A stretch of DNA of 46,703 nucleotides. It comes from Euryarchaeota archaeon UBA136. Lineage in GTDB: Archaea > Thermoplasmatota > Poseidoniia > MGIII > CG-Epi1. The stretch spans positions 4,135 through 50,837 of the forward strand of contig DAXQ01000090.1 of assembly GCA_002506485.1 (NCBI GenBank). Reading direction: 5' to 3'. The notes beneath the pieces are model-generated. The model had not been told where the DNA came from and did not search any database. It saw nothing but the letters and a program-made list of their open reading frames with translations. Of the stretch, positions 8,401-15,425 are shown one piece after another (positions within the stretch are counted from its first letter, which is position 1; each line of letters opens with the position of its first letter). The translations under genes and the position numbers were made by a program.

Positions 8401-10726
8401 ACTTGATGTAAGAGCAGCCACTGATTTCGACAGTGACCAGAAGCTTTCTTCTGGAACATGGACAGTCATAAAGACCTATGAAGGAGATTGTGGTTGTGCA
8501 TGGTCCAGCTCTGATAAAGGGCAATGGGTCGTTGAAGAACTAAGTATGGACGCTTTTGAGGGCTATCAGACCTGGATTGACTTCAGAGTGGTGACTTCGA
8601 ATGGCGGAGGCAAGGGAGTTATGATAGATGACCTGTTAGTCATTGGTAATGAATATCGTAACAACCTAGATATCACAGATGTCTCAACTGATCGCTATGC
8701 AGCTTCTGGTGGAGAGCACGATTTGTCGGTTACAGTTAAGGGAATAGGTTTAGAGCCTCAGACGAGTGTGACGGTTACAGCTGTCATGACAGACTCCAAT
8801 GGTCTGCGTGTATGGCCTGCTGACCATTCCTTCAACTACTTCACACTTCCAATTGCTCTTGAAAAGGGTGAAACCTTTACCATTGATCCAACTACCGGCG
8901 GTAGTGACTGGACTTGGGGTTCCGGCCTTTCGCCTGGAATTTACCAGATGAGAGTCACGGCTTGGAGAGATGATGAACAACAGGTTCATGATGAGAACCC
9001 AGCCAATAACATCAAGACAGTTACAATTGTACTTGGTGCCGCACTTCTGACTGGTGATGAATGGACAACGGGTAGTGGCTGGAGTGAAGGTTCCTATGTC
9101 TGGGACGGAGAAAATGATGGGTCCTTAACATCAGATTCCTTCGATGTCTGGAACAGCAGACCTTTCCTAGTTGTAGAAGCCGAGTATGATCTAACAGCTG
9201 CTCATGTGAAAGCTCAGGTTAGGGCTGGTTCGAGTGGTGCCTGGTATGATATAAAGTGGAGAGATACAGATCAGCAATCAACTTTGTACTCCATACCCGG
9301 AGCAAACTACACCCAGTTGCCAGACCGTTGGACTGGTAGCAGCAGTTTCGATAACGCAACCAAGCAGACTTTCTTTGCTGATTTGGGAAGCGTAGAGCAG
9401 TTGAGTGATGGTTCAGGTAATCTACAGGACCAATACGTCCGTAATTCCATGCAGATTCGTCTGACTGGAACTAACACAGGTGCTGGTGATGGTGGAACTT
9501 TCACCGCATATTATCCATCCGTCTTTGGTTTGGATGACTACTCAGTAGATGTCAAGGAGATATCACCAACTACTCAGAATGGTGAACCATCTTCATCAAC
9601 TGGTGATTCGGTAACTCGAACTTACACGGTTAAGGTGAACAATTATGGAGCCGCTTCGGACGCTGCAGTAGTCGACTTTGTTGTAACAGTCCCTGATAAT
9701 TCCTTTGTCACTTTAGATGATGGAACTAATGCTATAATGGATTCAATCCTTCAGCAGGGTCAAAACAGTGTTGTGGCTATCAAGCCAATAAGTGGTTCAT
9801 GGGGTGGAGGTCGTGATGACACCAGTGGTGGTGATCAAACAGCCTACATCAATGAGGGTGGTCTCATAACCTGGCCCAGTGGAACGACAGAATACTCTTC
9901 CACGACAGGCTGGAGGATAAACAACCCAACCAAGTCCAATTGGGACAGTGTTGCTGGCAAGCCCAGTGAACCAACCGCTTCGAGCCTTGTTGCTCCCGGT
10001 TCGGTAAGTACGGTTTCAGTAGATGTTACCGTTGGTTTTGCGGCTTGGGCTCCACCTGGAACCTATAGTATTCAGGCCGATGCACGTTCTTGGTCTGACT
10101 ATGACAACACTTTCACTAGTGGTGATTCAGATGGTCAAGCAACTATGATCATAGCCAAACCAGACCTTTCAATTGGAAGTGATGTAAGATACATTTCCCA
10201 TGCTACAGGATGGGGTGAATCTGGTGTCGGATGGGAAAAGAAGACCGGAGAAGAGGATCCATACTTCAGTTTCATGTTTGAAGTAATGAACTCTGGCACT
10301 GAGACAGTTGGAACCTTCAAGGTTGGACTATTGGACTTTGAGAGTAATCCTCTGGGTGTTCAAGTGGCAATTTACTGGACCAGTAGTGGTTGGGCTATAG
10401 ATGAGACCAGGACTACAGCTGAAGGCGCTGAGATCGTCGTAGAGGGCAACAAGAAGTTTGTTTCCTTCAAGGCTACTGCAGCGCAGTTAGGTATGTCTGC
10501 AGGTCCCGGAGAAGCTAACAGTGGTGCATACACCTTCTATCTGGCTGTAGATACGGAAGATTCGGTTGCTGAGTCCAACGAGAACAATAACCGTGTTCCA
10601 ATCACTATAACCGCTGTGAAGGAAGTAAACACAGTACCATCTTTCTCATTGTCGCTAATGAGCATGACCTTGAGTGGCTTATTGGCTGCTGTAGGTATTG
10701 CCCTCAGACAGAGAGAAGAAGAGTAA
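5450..10726 (+). CDS. Giant secreted, C-terminally anchored surface protein with CARDB-like and jelly-roll-like domains
   Basis: This protein has 1758 residues. A signal peptide (MTAIFVVALLAFSGFSLLASA, to about residue 35) starts it. A Rossmann-like region at about 97-190 (KVLLVDDDGENW, then a DDYEVIIWYSGWN stretch) resembles regions found in extracellular peptidase-associated proteins. CARDB-like beta domains then alternate with MAM- or jelly-roll-like domains. CARDB-like segments begin near 373 (ITVTNYGMLPQ), 735, 1070, 1363 (VNNYGAAS) and 1570 (VMNSGTETVG). Jelly-roll-like segments begin near 613, 873 and 1203. The end is a hydrophobic segment followed by RQREEE, preceded by VPSFS, as in surface anchors. 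Several Cys pairs suggest disulfides. No catalytic motif is certain, so adhesion or particle binding is as likely as hydrolysis. Confidence 0.8.
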   Translation: MNANVSKSDSLYGKMTAIFVVALLAFSGFSLLASAGSNDEQESEITSGITLGEALVSDNGVEALSELNMAYPGQEIPIASTMADGAFAPAKQDSGDAKVLLVDDDGENWMSGPWLEASHIATALNDGGYSYDVYRVGRWGGTNKELPSGDTGLSMVDDYEVIIWYSGWNTQIMSSSELAVLQNYLDGNCGGGDSFCTSNRNMFVSTQMSDWFDSCCGSFQNNYMHSDTTYSSYIVVGGTSNPMKGVSGSIFEGKEYSTDTGGVHYLDRPCGNKANDNTATGAFWMDARKGSADGFDKHAVQFPVDGYIGPQTHKAFMFADEIGVFDKRSDRADFFATVLSWMEVTKEQTQNVDIGIGGVDIPNHVQYWRSVESMVPVDLRITVTNYGMLPQASTAVHLKLKNEFGQVLFDSTFDTRAFPEGHPMHVSDSIQSGDSVVFTFNKENDRLQRIYDGVDENKARHVIFTSAGMDRIAVEVMHTGDQGAANNYVQADVGVGMWIENGEQPEDEIGPSITFGDSDVNGANSLDHINFHRISSYDTDADGCGWAVDADTCLADGGSLNKTVGTVYHEGKSSLGMSNKNGWYKSNSDGSCTWGSNSLSDTGCPKFTMEPNQDDWFVSPPLDLSAMEEVVVGMLFSGCMESGDMFVMQISKDGVSWTNLITYSGFCPGEGAWYLWGGSNAKYQGYTLTADWFGSDDTSQVYWRVMADADNDQVTENTQRPFNGWWIDEIVFRGTERITRDVAVGDVTVDNDFIVKNNGGNSLWREINATVINAGEAAWTDLPVKFSVTNLQGEDESGNLDETEPTIANLAGDSRYGDVTPGEGNEDQTELFAVFQCMGANTYYATVEVLVPAGKDYFPWNNSMTVSFRVFDTFFFDDIDSDRDPYSYTTVDRLSTTQNSWVERDIDNDAYSGQYVWQYAKESGYSQSNPSTGGGSDDSLITQDTFDRDGNGDRFQTDVNVDLRAAFKPILSFAIKWNLASGDRLDVRAATDFDSDQKLSSGTWTVIKTYEGDCGCAWSSSDKGQWVVEELSMDAFEGYQTWIDFRVVTSNGGGKGVMIDDLLVIGNEYRNNLDITDVSTDRYAASGGEHDLSVTVKGIGLEPQTSVTVTAVMTDSNGLRVWPADHSFNYFTLPIALEKGETFTIDPTTGGSDWTWGSGLSPGIYQMRVTAWRDDEQQVHDENPANNIKTVTIVLGAALLTGDEWTTGSGWSEGSYVWDGENDGSLTSDSFDVWNSRPFLVVEAEYDLTAAHVKAQVRAGSSGAWYDIKWRDTDQQSTLYSIPGANYTQLPDRWTGSSSFDNATKQTFFADLGSVEQLSDGSGNLQDQYVRNSMQIRLTGTNTGAGDGGTFTAYYPSVFGLDDYSVDVKEISPTTQNGEPSSSTGDSVTRTYTVKVNNYGAASDAAVVDFVVTVPDNSFVTLDDGTNAIMDSILQQGQNSVVAIKPISGSWGGGRDDTSGGDQTAYINEGGLITWPSGTTEYSSTTGWRINNPTKSNWDSVAGKPSEPTASSLVAPGSVSTVSVDVTVGFAAWAPPGTYSIQADARSWSDYDNTFTSGDSDGQATMIIAKPDLSIGSDVRYISHATGWGESGVGWEKKTGEEDPYFSFMFEVMNSGTETVGTFKVGLLDFESNPLGVQVAIYWTSSGWAIDETRTTAEGAEIVVEGNKKFVSFKATAAQLGMSAGPGEANSGAYTFYLAVDTEDSVAESNENNNRVPITITAVKEVNTVPSFSLSLMSMTLSGLLAAVGIALRQREEE

Positions 10727-10756
10727 GCACTCGGATTCACAAAACCTGAGTCGCAA

Positions 10757-10773
10757 AGGGGCCTCTGGCCCCT
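10757..10773 (+). terminator. GC-rich hairpin after the giant gene
   Basis: AGGGGCC and GGCCCCT form a perfect 7-base-pair stem around TCT, 31 bases after the giant gene's stop. No clear T-run follows, so intrinsic termination is uncertain; mRNA 3'-end stability is an alternative. The remainder of the 173-base gap to the end of ftsZ (10900) shows no further signal. Confidence 0.5.
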
Positions 10774-10899
10774 CCTTGTACTTCAGCACGCGTTGGTTCA
10801 GCTATTGCTTTAGCCTGAGCTTGCTTGGTGATAGTTGTGGTGCTGCAAGCCTCATTCCCATGGCCTTGAATGCGACTTACAGCGAAGGTGTGATAACAA

Positions 10900-11955
10900 T
10901 CAGTTGATCATCTGAACAGAATCGCCCAGAGAGGATAGACTTTTTTCAATATCTTCTAATTCAGATTCACTTTCAGGAATGGAGGCAACTAGCATAACTA
11001 CTTTCACACTGGAACCCATGGAATCATCGGTTCGCAGTCCCCAGATCAGATTAACATCATCGGAAAGTTCGTATTCTAGAGCTGAGACAACTTCAGAACA
11101 ACTGTTCAACGTAAGTTCATTGCCTGTGGCAATGTGCAGCAAGACAGCCTCTGCACCCTTGTAATCAGAGCCTATGAGTGGACTTAGGATGGGATTACAC
11201 AGAACCGCATCAAGGACATCACCAGGTTCAGAACTCTCGGATTCACCATAGAGGACTTTTGCATTGCCTCCGGTTTCTATAATTTTTCTTAGATCGGCAA
11301 AGTCCACATTAATGGTTGATGGTTCGGTCACTACTTCTGATAAGGACTGTACGGTTTCAGTTATCAGATCATCCATAACTGCGAACGCTTGCCCCATAGG
11401 GTACTTACCTTTTGTAACATCATTAAGTTTTTCATTATCTAACTCTATAACACAATGACAGTTGTTTTTTAGTTCCAGTAATCCTCTGACTGCACATTTT
11501 CGTCTATTGATTCCTTCAGTGCTAAAAGGCAAGACTGCAACACCAATTACCAAGGCCTCGGTATCCCTTGCATATTGCGCAACTACAGGAGCAGCTCCGG
11601 TACCTGTCCCTCCACCCATGCCGGCAATTACGAACACCATATCAGCTCCATCTACCATAGTTCTCAGGATTTCTTCATCTTCCACTGCACATCTTCTTCC
11701 TAAATGCGGATCACCTCCAGCTCCTCTTCCTTGTGTTATTTTTGCTCCTAGGACTGTTTTGAAATCAGCCTGAGAATTATCTAGGTGCATGGCGTCTGTG
11801 TTAAGTGCAAAAGTTTTTACACCCTTTATCTTGCGAGAGTACAAACGGCTCAAGGTATTGTTACCAGCACCACCTACACCTACTATTTTTATTCTTGGAG
11901 GGGCAATAAATTCCATCAGGTCACTACTGTCAAAACTCTCCAGACGATCCATCAT
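10900..11955 (-). CDS. ftsZ: Cell division GTPase FtsZ
   Basis: FtsZ polymerises into the cytokinetic ring. This 351-residue protein has the nucleotide-binding opening IKIVGVGGAGNNTLSRL, the tubulin signature GMGGGTGTGAAP, the FALNTD segment, and a T7-loop-like segment STINVDFADLRKIIETGG with the catalytic acidic residues. The region after the T7 loop (NAKVLYGES) is unusual compared with the common G-A-GxG pattern. The C-terminus stops soon after the tubulin-like core, at ESELEDIEKSL, with no long tail for partners. The gene lies 6 bases after a double ribbon-helix-helix regulator, so the two should be co-transcribed. A SepF homologue is encoded near 39 kb. MMDR gives two possible starts three bases apart. 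Confidence 0.96.
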   Translation of the reverse strand: MMDRLESFDSSDLMEFIAPPRIKIVGVGGAGNNTLSRLYSRKIKGVKTFALNTDAMHLDNSQADFKTVLGAKITQGRGAGGDPHLGRRCAVEDEEILRTMVDGADMVFVIAGMGGGTGTGAAPVVAQYARDTEALVIGVAVLPFSTEGINRRKCAVRGLLELKNNCHCVIELDNEKLNDVTKGKYPMGQAFAVMDDLITETVQSLSEVVTEPSTINVDFADLRKIIETGGNAKVLYGESESSEPGDVLDAVLCNPILSPLIGSDYKGAEAVLLHIATGNELTLNSCSEVVSALEYELSDDVNLIWGLRTDDSMGSSVKVVMLVASIPESESELEDIEKSLSSLGDSVQMIN

Positions 11956-11961
11956 GGAGTT

Positions 11962-12363
11962 CTAGTCACTCCCATAGTCCGAAAAGATCATTTTTCTTCT
12001 ATTGGTCATGGTTCCAACCTCATTACTGAGGAACTGGTACTCTTTTTCATCTTTCAATTTAGCCATAGCATACTTTTCGATAGCTTCAGAAACGAGATGA
12101 TCTATGCTTCCAAATCCCTTCCCCTTAAGATCATGAAGTTTGTCCCTGACCAGTCCAGGTATGGTTATGGGTATTGCCCCTTCAGTTGAAGAGGCAGTGT
12201 TACGATCTAGATATTCATCTAGAGCATTTTGAAGTATTTGATTATAAGATTTAATCTTTACAGCATTGTCCTCATCGGTCGCCCAATATTCCAGTCTAGC
12301 TGCCCTTTCAGGGTCCAAACGGACAGTTAATCGATTTGTAGTTAGAGGTCCTAAGGGGGCCAT
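11962..12363 (-). CDS. Double ribbon-helix-helix transcriptional regulator upstream of ftsZ
   Basis: The protein has 133 residues from ATG 12363. A first ribbon-helix-helix unit begins NRLTVRLDPERAARLEYWA and ends NQILQNALDEYL. A second begins IPITIPGLVRDKLHDL and ends DHLVSEAIEKYAMAKL. RHH proteins normally dimerise to insert a two-stranded sheet in the DNA major groove; two units in one chain could form a pseudo-dimer. A longer frame starts at 12414, but a TATA box at 12389-12396 lies inside that extension, 30 bases before ATG 12363, so the shorter start is preferred. In haloarchaea the RHH protein CdrS controls ftsZ2. A similar role here is inferred from operon position only. Confidence 0.85.
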   Translation of the reverse strand: MAPLGPLTTNRLTVRLDPERAARLEYWATDEDNAVKIKSYNQILQNALDEYLDRNTASSTEGAIPITIPGLVRDKLHDLKGKGFGSIDHLVSEAIEKYAMAKLKDEKEYQFLSNEVGTMTNRRKMIFSDYGSD

Positions 12364-12388
12364 GTTATTCCCAAACAAGAGAAAGCAG

Positions 12389-12396
12389 TATATAAA
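12389..12396 (-). promoter_or_regulatory. TATA box of the RHH-ftsZ operon
   Basis: TTTATATA on the minus strand, centred 30 bases from ATG 12363, implies a leaderless or nearly leaderless message. An inverted repeat lies just upstream of it. Confidence 0.65.
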
Positions 12397-12406
12397 CTTA
12401 ACGCTT

Positions 12407-12472
12407 TTTGACACATATAATGTGCCATTAATTTTATTATTAGGTATAAATAAATTATCTTATGGTGTCAAA
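12407..12472. promoter_or_regulatory. Paired inverted motifs in the ftsZ-operon/ncsA divergent region
   Basis: TTTGACAC at 12407-12414 and its exact reverse complement GTGTCAAA at 12465-12472 flank a very AT-rich 50-base stretch. The first copy overlaps a second inverted repeat, CACAT-ATA-ATGTG, at 12412-12424. These elements sit between the TATA box of the RHH-ftsZ operon and that of ncsA. They are candidate operators, possibly for the adjacent RHH protein. Confidence 0.45.
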
Positions 12473-12502
12473 TTTGCGTCATACTTTTGGTAGCCTCTAA
12501 TC

Positions 12503-12510
12503 AATATAAA
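12503..12510 (+). promoter_or_regulatory. TATA-like box of ncsA
   Basis: AATATAAA is centred about 23 bases before the GTG at 12530, consistent with leaderless transcription and with GTG 12530 rather than TTG 12524 as the start. Confidence 0.5.
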
Positions 12511-12529
12511 GTACTATGTATACTTGAGT

Positions 12530-13453
12530 GTGCCTTGTAAATCGTGCGAACTTGAGCCTGTGATAAGTCGTCGCTATTCTGGAGAAATACTATGCAGAAA
12601 ATGTTTTTTCAGATCCTTTGAGAAGAATGTCGATAGGGAATTGCGTAATCAGATCAATCGCCTTAGTTCTAGTTCTGAGTTGAAGATAAACCGAATTGGA
12701 GTTGGACTTTCTGGTGGAAAGGATTCAACAGTATCTCTACACATTTTGAATATGTACTCTAGGAATAGGGGGATTGACCTTATCGCTCTTTGTGTAGATG
12801 AGGGTATTGAGGATTATCGTTCGGAATCATTGAAGTATGCTAAGAAACAATGTTCTGACCTAGACGTGGAAATAAGAATTTCTTCTTACAAGGATTTGAT
12901 AGGAATGACATTGGATGAGCTTTTGCGGAAGGCCCCTCCCGTTGCTTCCCCCTGTTCACCATGTGGTGTCTTAAGACGTAGATCATTGAATAATATGGCC
13001 AAGAGTGCGAATGTAGATTGTATGGTTTTAGGACACAATCTTGATGATTTCTCTCAAACAGTTCTGATGAACCATTCTAGAGGTGATGTTTCTCGTCTTG
13101 TCAGGATGGCACCACACAGACATGTTCAATCAGGTTTTGTTCCCAGACTGTTACCACTTCGGCGTTTACCGGAACAGGAAGTTTATCTTTATGCATTCTT
13201 AAAAGGTATGAATTTCCATGATGGAGATTGCCCATATGCAGGCAAAGCCCAAAGGAACCTTTTCCGTAAGATACTGCTTGAACTAGAGAATAAACAACCT
13301 GGTACCCGTCATTCTCTTCTTAATGGTATGGAGAAGATAAGAGAGAATTCTCCAGCTCCTTCTGAATTATCCTCATGTCCTTCATGTGGGGAACCATCAG
13401 GAGGAAATGGACCCTGTGTATTCTGCCGTGAATTTGGAAGCTTTGCAGTCTAG
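12530..13453 (+). CDS. ncsA: tRNA 2-thiouridine synthase of the NcsA/TtuA (Ncs6/CTU1) family
   Basis: The family adenylates the C2 oxygen of a tRNA uridine (position 34 or 54) and replaces it with sulfur. The 307-residue protein has an N-terminal zinc knuckle (CKSCE and CRKC, residues 3-25) and the PP-loop LSGGKDST at 60-67. SPCSPCGVLRRR follows with candidate iron-sulfur cysteines, then LGHNLDDFSQTVLMN. CPYAG and a C-terminal zinc finger with CPSCGE and CVFC complete the pattern. Both zinc fingers and the cluster cysteines are intact. I start it at GTG 12530 because of the TATA spacing; TTG 12524 would add two residues. It is transcribed divergently from the RHH-ftsZ operon. Whether it modifies U34 or U54 cannot be read from sequence. 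Confidence 0.9.
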   Translation: MPCKSCELEPVISRRYSGEILCRKCFFRSFEKNVDRELRNQINRLSSSSELKINRIGVGLSGGKDSTVSLHILNMYSRNRGIDLIALCVDEGIEDYRSESLKYAKKQCSDLDVEIRISSYKDLIGMTLDELLRKAPPVASPCSPCGVLRRRSLNNMAKSANVDCMVLGHNLDDFSQTVLMNHSRGDVSRLVRMAPHRHVQSGFVPRLLPLRRLPEQEVYLYAFLKGMNFHDGDCPYAGKAQRNLFRKILLELENKQPGTRHSLLNGMEKIRENSPAPSELSSCPSCGEPSGGNGPCVFCREFGSFAV

Positions 13454-13466
13454 TCTAAAAGGTCTG

Positions 13467-14387
13467 TCAATCTATACTAACCACTAAAATTTGAAATATT
13501 AGATCTTCACCAGCTAGTGCATTTGTTCCAGTTTCCCCATATGCGTCTTTAGCTGGTATTCTAACGGTCAGGGACTGCCCCTCATACATGCCAACTATTT
13601 TTGTATCGAAACCAACTATCAATCCTCTATTTCCTTCACATTCTTCTGGAACTGGGTCAGGGGGAGAAGGACAACCAATATTATTTGCACTAAGTGTGTC
13701 AATGTGCCTATTACCATCCGTTACGGGTTGTTCACCCAATTGGCTATAATGTTTTGAGATTTTATATGAATCCCAAACACTTTCCATACTTGCATCAAAA
13801 AGTCTAGCGTTACTGGCTAATATTCCAGCATAATGCAGGCTTACTGAGTTACCAGTAGATGTCTGGTTGCTAAATTTATAATCAGTATTTACATTCAATC
13901 TTATATTGGCTGTCTGACTAGCATCCCCTCTTGATATAATTTGCATATGAGCATACAATAGTCCAGTGGCCGAAGCTGATGTTTTCACATTGATTATAAT
14001 CGGTTTCATTTTGTCTTTACCCACGATTATTGATTCGTATCCTTCTTCAATAGTTATTACAAATCCACCATCATTGGATTTTACACCAATATCAAACGTA
14101 TCGGTTATGGACCCCGTATTCTCTACTATTAATACAAAGTCAGTGTCATATCCCGGTTCCGTGTTATGATTATTAGTCAGGAGCTTGGCATCTACTCCAT
14201 ATTCCACAACGGGTGTCTCTTCTACCATCGATGTGAAGTACAATGCACTACCAATCAACAGAATAACAAGAAACAATGCGATGAGAGCTGGTCTGGTGTC
14301 TGGTCTAGCCGCTTTGACCCCCTCTTCACGATATGTAGGAATGGCAGCTTTCGGGTTGCCTTTTTTCCTCTTGACTCTCCTCGCCAT
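13467..14387 (-). CDS. Membrane-anchored extracytoplasmic FKBP-type peptidyl-prolyl isomerase
   Basis: The 306-residue protein has a basic cytoplasmic N-terminus (residues 1-32, MARRVKRKKG) and one membrane helix at 33-53. A beta-rich domain at about 60-168 follows (FVLIVENTGSITDTFDIGV, resembling CARDB or NEW1-like modules). An FKBP-like domain covers about 180-306. FKBP hallmarks are VSLHYAGILASNARLFDAS, GLIVGFDTKIVGMYEGQSL, VRIPAKDAYGE and LIFQILVVSI. An insert of about 45 residues with two cysteines sits in the middle of the FKBP domain. By topology the isomerase faces outside, where it could fold secreted proteins such as the giant proteins encoded nearby. It converges with ncsA, 13 bases apart. 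Confidence 0.85.
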   Translation of the reverse strand: MARRVKRKKGNPKAAIPTYREEGVKAARPDTRPALIALFLVILLIGSALYFTSMVEETPVVEYGVDAKLLTNNHNTEPGYDTDFVLIVENTGSITDTFDIGVKSNDGGFVITIEEGYESIIVGKDKMKPIIINVKTSASATGLLYAHMQIISRGDASQTANIRLNVNTDYKFSNQTSTGNSVSLHYAGILASNARLFDASMESVWDSYKISKHYSQLGEQPVTDGNRHIDTLSANNIGCPSPPDPVPEECEGNRGLIVGFDTKIVGMYEGQSLTVRIPAKDAYGETGTNALAGEDLIFQILVVSID

Positions 14388-14425
14388 ATCTTTGCTACTT
14401 GGATGCTTTACAAAAAGATGACGTT

Positions 14426-15352
14426 CTAATTTCTATGCTTGGAACGGAACAAGAAAGCCTTCAAAGTGTATTTCCATATATCTGGATTTTCTCTCATTCT
14501 TCGAAGGGAATAAGCATACCATTCAGGACCATATGGAATGTAGTATCTTACTTTGTGTCCCTTGTCTCTCAGTCTCTCCAGAGTTTTGTCTATAGGTACT
14601 CCCGACAGGGCTTGAAACTCATATTTATCTTTGGAATATCCAAGCTCTTCGACGAGTGCTTCTATTTCATTTATCAGCCATTCATCGTGTGTGGCAAATC
14701 CTGTATAGACTTCATTTTTAATCATTACTCTGGCAGCGTCTAGATAGTTGTCTCGAACTTCCTGATAACCTTGGTATGCAATTTCTGAGCTCTCCTTGTA
14801 TGCTCCCTTACATAGTCTAAGATTAGTATCGTGTGAGCGATCCTCCTGTACTATTGATCCAATATCATCCACCGTCCTTCTCATGTAAGCTTGGAGCACA
14901 GTTCCACATTTTGGGTAGTAGTCTTTTGCTTTCATACACATGTTGATTGTCGCTTGTGTTACACTAGAATCCTCCATGTCCAGTCTCACAAAATTATCGT
15001 ATTCTCGGGCCTTGTCCAAAACAACGCTTAGATTATCCCAGCAAAGTTCCTCATTGATTCTAAGACCCAGTGCAGTGAGTTTGAGCGATACATTACAATC
15101 TATTCCAAAATTCGTGATTCCTTCGAATAGTTCGCAGTAAGAGTCCCTTACTTTGTTTGTTTCGGTTCTGTTATGGACTTCTTCACCTAATAAGTCTAAG
15201 GTGGCTGAGAAACCTTTGGAGTTAACCAATTTTGATAGCTTTAGACCATCCTCTAATTTATCTCCAGCAACATAAACTGAGGCAATTCTTCCAATAATAA
15301 ACTTTGGCATCCAGGGTGCAGTTCTGACAATAATACCGTTTAGAATGCCCAT
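14426..15352 (-). CDS. Proline dehydrogenase
   Basis: A FAD enzyme that oxidises proline to pyrroline-5-carboxylate, feeding electrons to the quinone pool. From ATG 15352 it has 308 residues, the size of monofunctional bacterial PutB. Signature segments are VSLKLTALGL, FVRLDMEDS, VLQAYMRR, RLCKGAYKES, GFATHDE, YEFQALSGVP and the C-terminal YYIPYGPEWYAYSLRRM with the paired arginines that hold the substrate carboxylate. The frame stays open to 15511, but that would run into isocitrate dehydrogenase and across a TATA box centred 28 bases before ATG 15352, so the shorter start is preferred. The next enzyme, pyrroline-5-carboxylate dehydrogenase, is not in this window. Confidence 0.93.
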   Translation of the reverse strand: MGILNGIIVRTAPWMPKFIIGRIASVYVAGDKLEDGLKLSKLVNSKGFSATLDLLGEEVHNRTETNKVRDSYCELFEGITNFGIDCNVSLKLTALGLRINEELCWDNLSVVLDKAREYDNFVRLDMEDSSVTQATINMCMKAKDYYPKCGTVLQAYMRRTVDDIGSIVQEDRSHDTNLRLCKGAYKESSEIAYQGYQEVRDNYLDAARVMIKNEVYTGFATHDEWLINEIEALVEELGYSKDKYEFQALSGVPIDKTLERLRDKGHKVRYYIPYGPEWYAYSLRRMRENPDIWKYTLKAFLFRSKHRN

Positions 15353-15374
15353 TGAATCACATGCAAAACCGTGT

Positions 15375-15385
15375 TTATTATATAA
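15375..15385 (-). promoter_or_regulatory. TATA box of proline dehydrogenase
   Basis: TTATATAATAA on the minus strand is centred 28 bases before ATG 15352, the leaderless spacing. Confidence 0.6.
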
Positions 15386-15397
15386 CATCCGTGGTCG

Positions 15398-15405
15398 ATT
15401 TATAC
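15398..15405 (+). promoter_or_regulatory. TATA box of isocitrate dehydrogenase
   Basis: ATTTATAC is centred about 24 bases before ATG 15426. Together with the opposite box at 15375-15385 it packs two divergent promoters into 73 bases. Confidence 0.6.
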
Positions 15406-15425
15406 AGGCCTGTCTAGCCCCGATT

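Noticed and set aside
10727..10899. tRNA or small RNA gene between the giant gene and ftsZ
   Set aside because: Only one short hairpin is present; no T-loop or box C/D pattern was convincing.
12364..12414. N-terminal extension of the RHH regulator to 12414
   Set aside because: A clear TATA box at 12389-12396 lies inside it with leaderless spacing to ATG 12363.
14399..14743. A 114-codon plus-strand frame near the proline dehydrogenase end
   Set aside because: It runs antisense to conserved proline dehydrogenase codons and has no recognisable signature.
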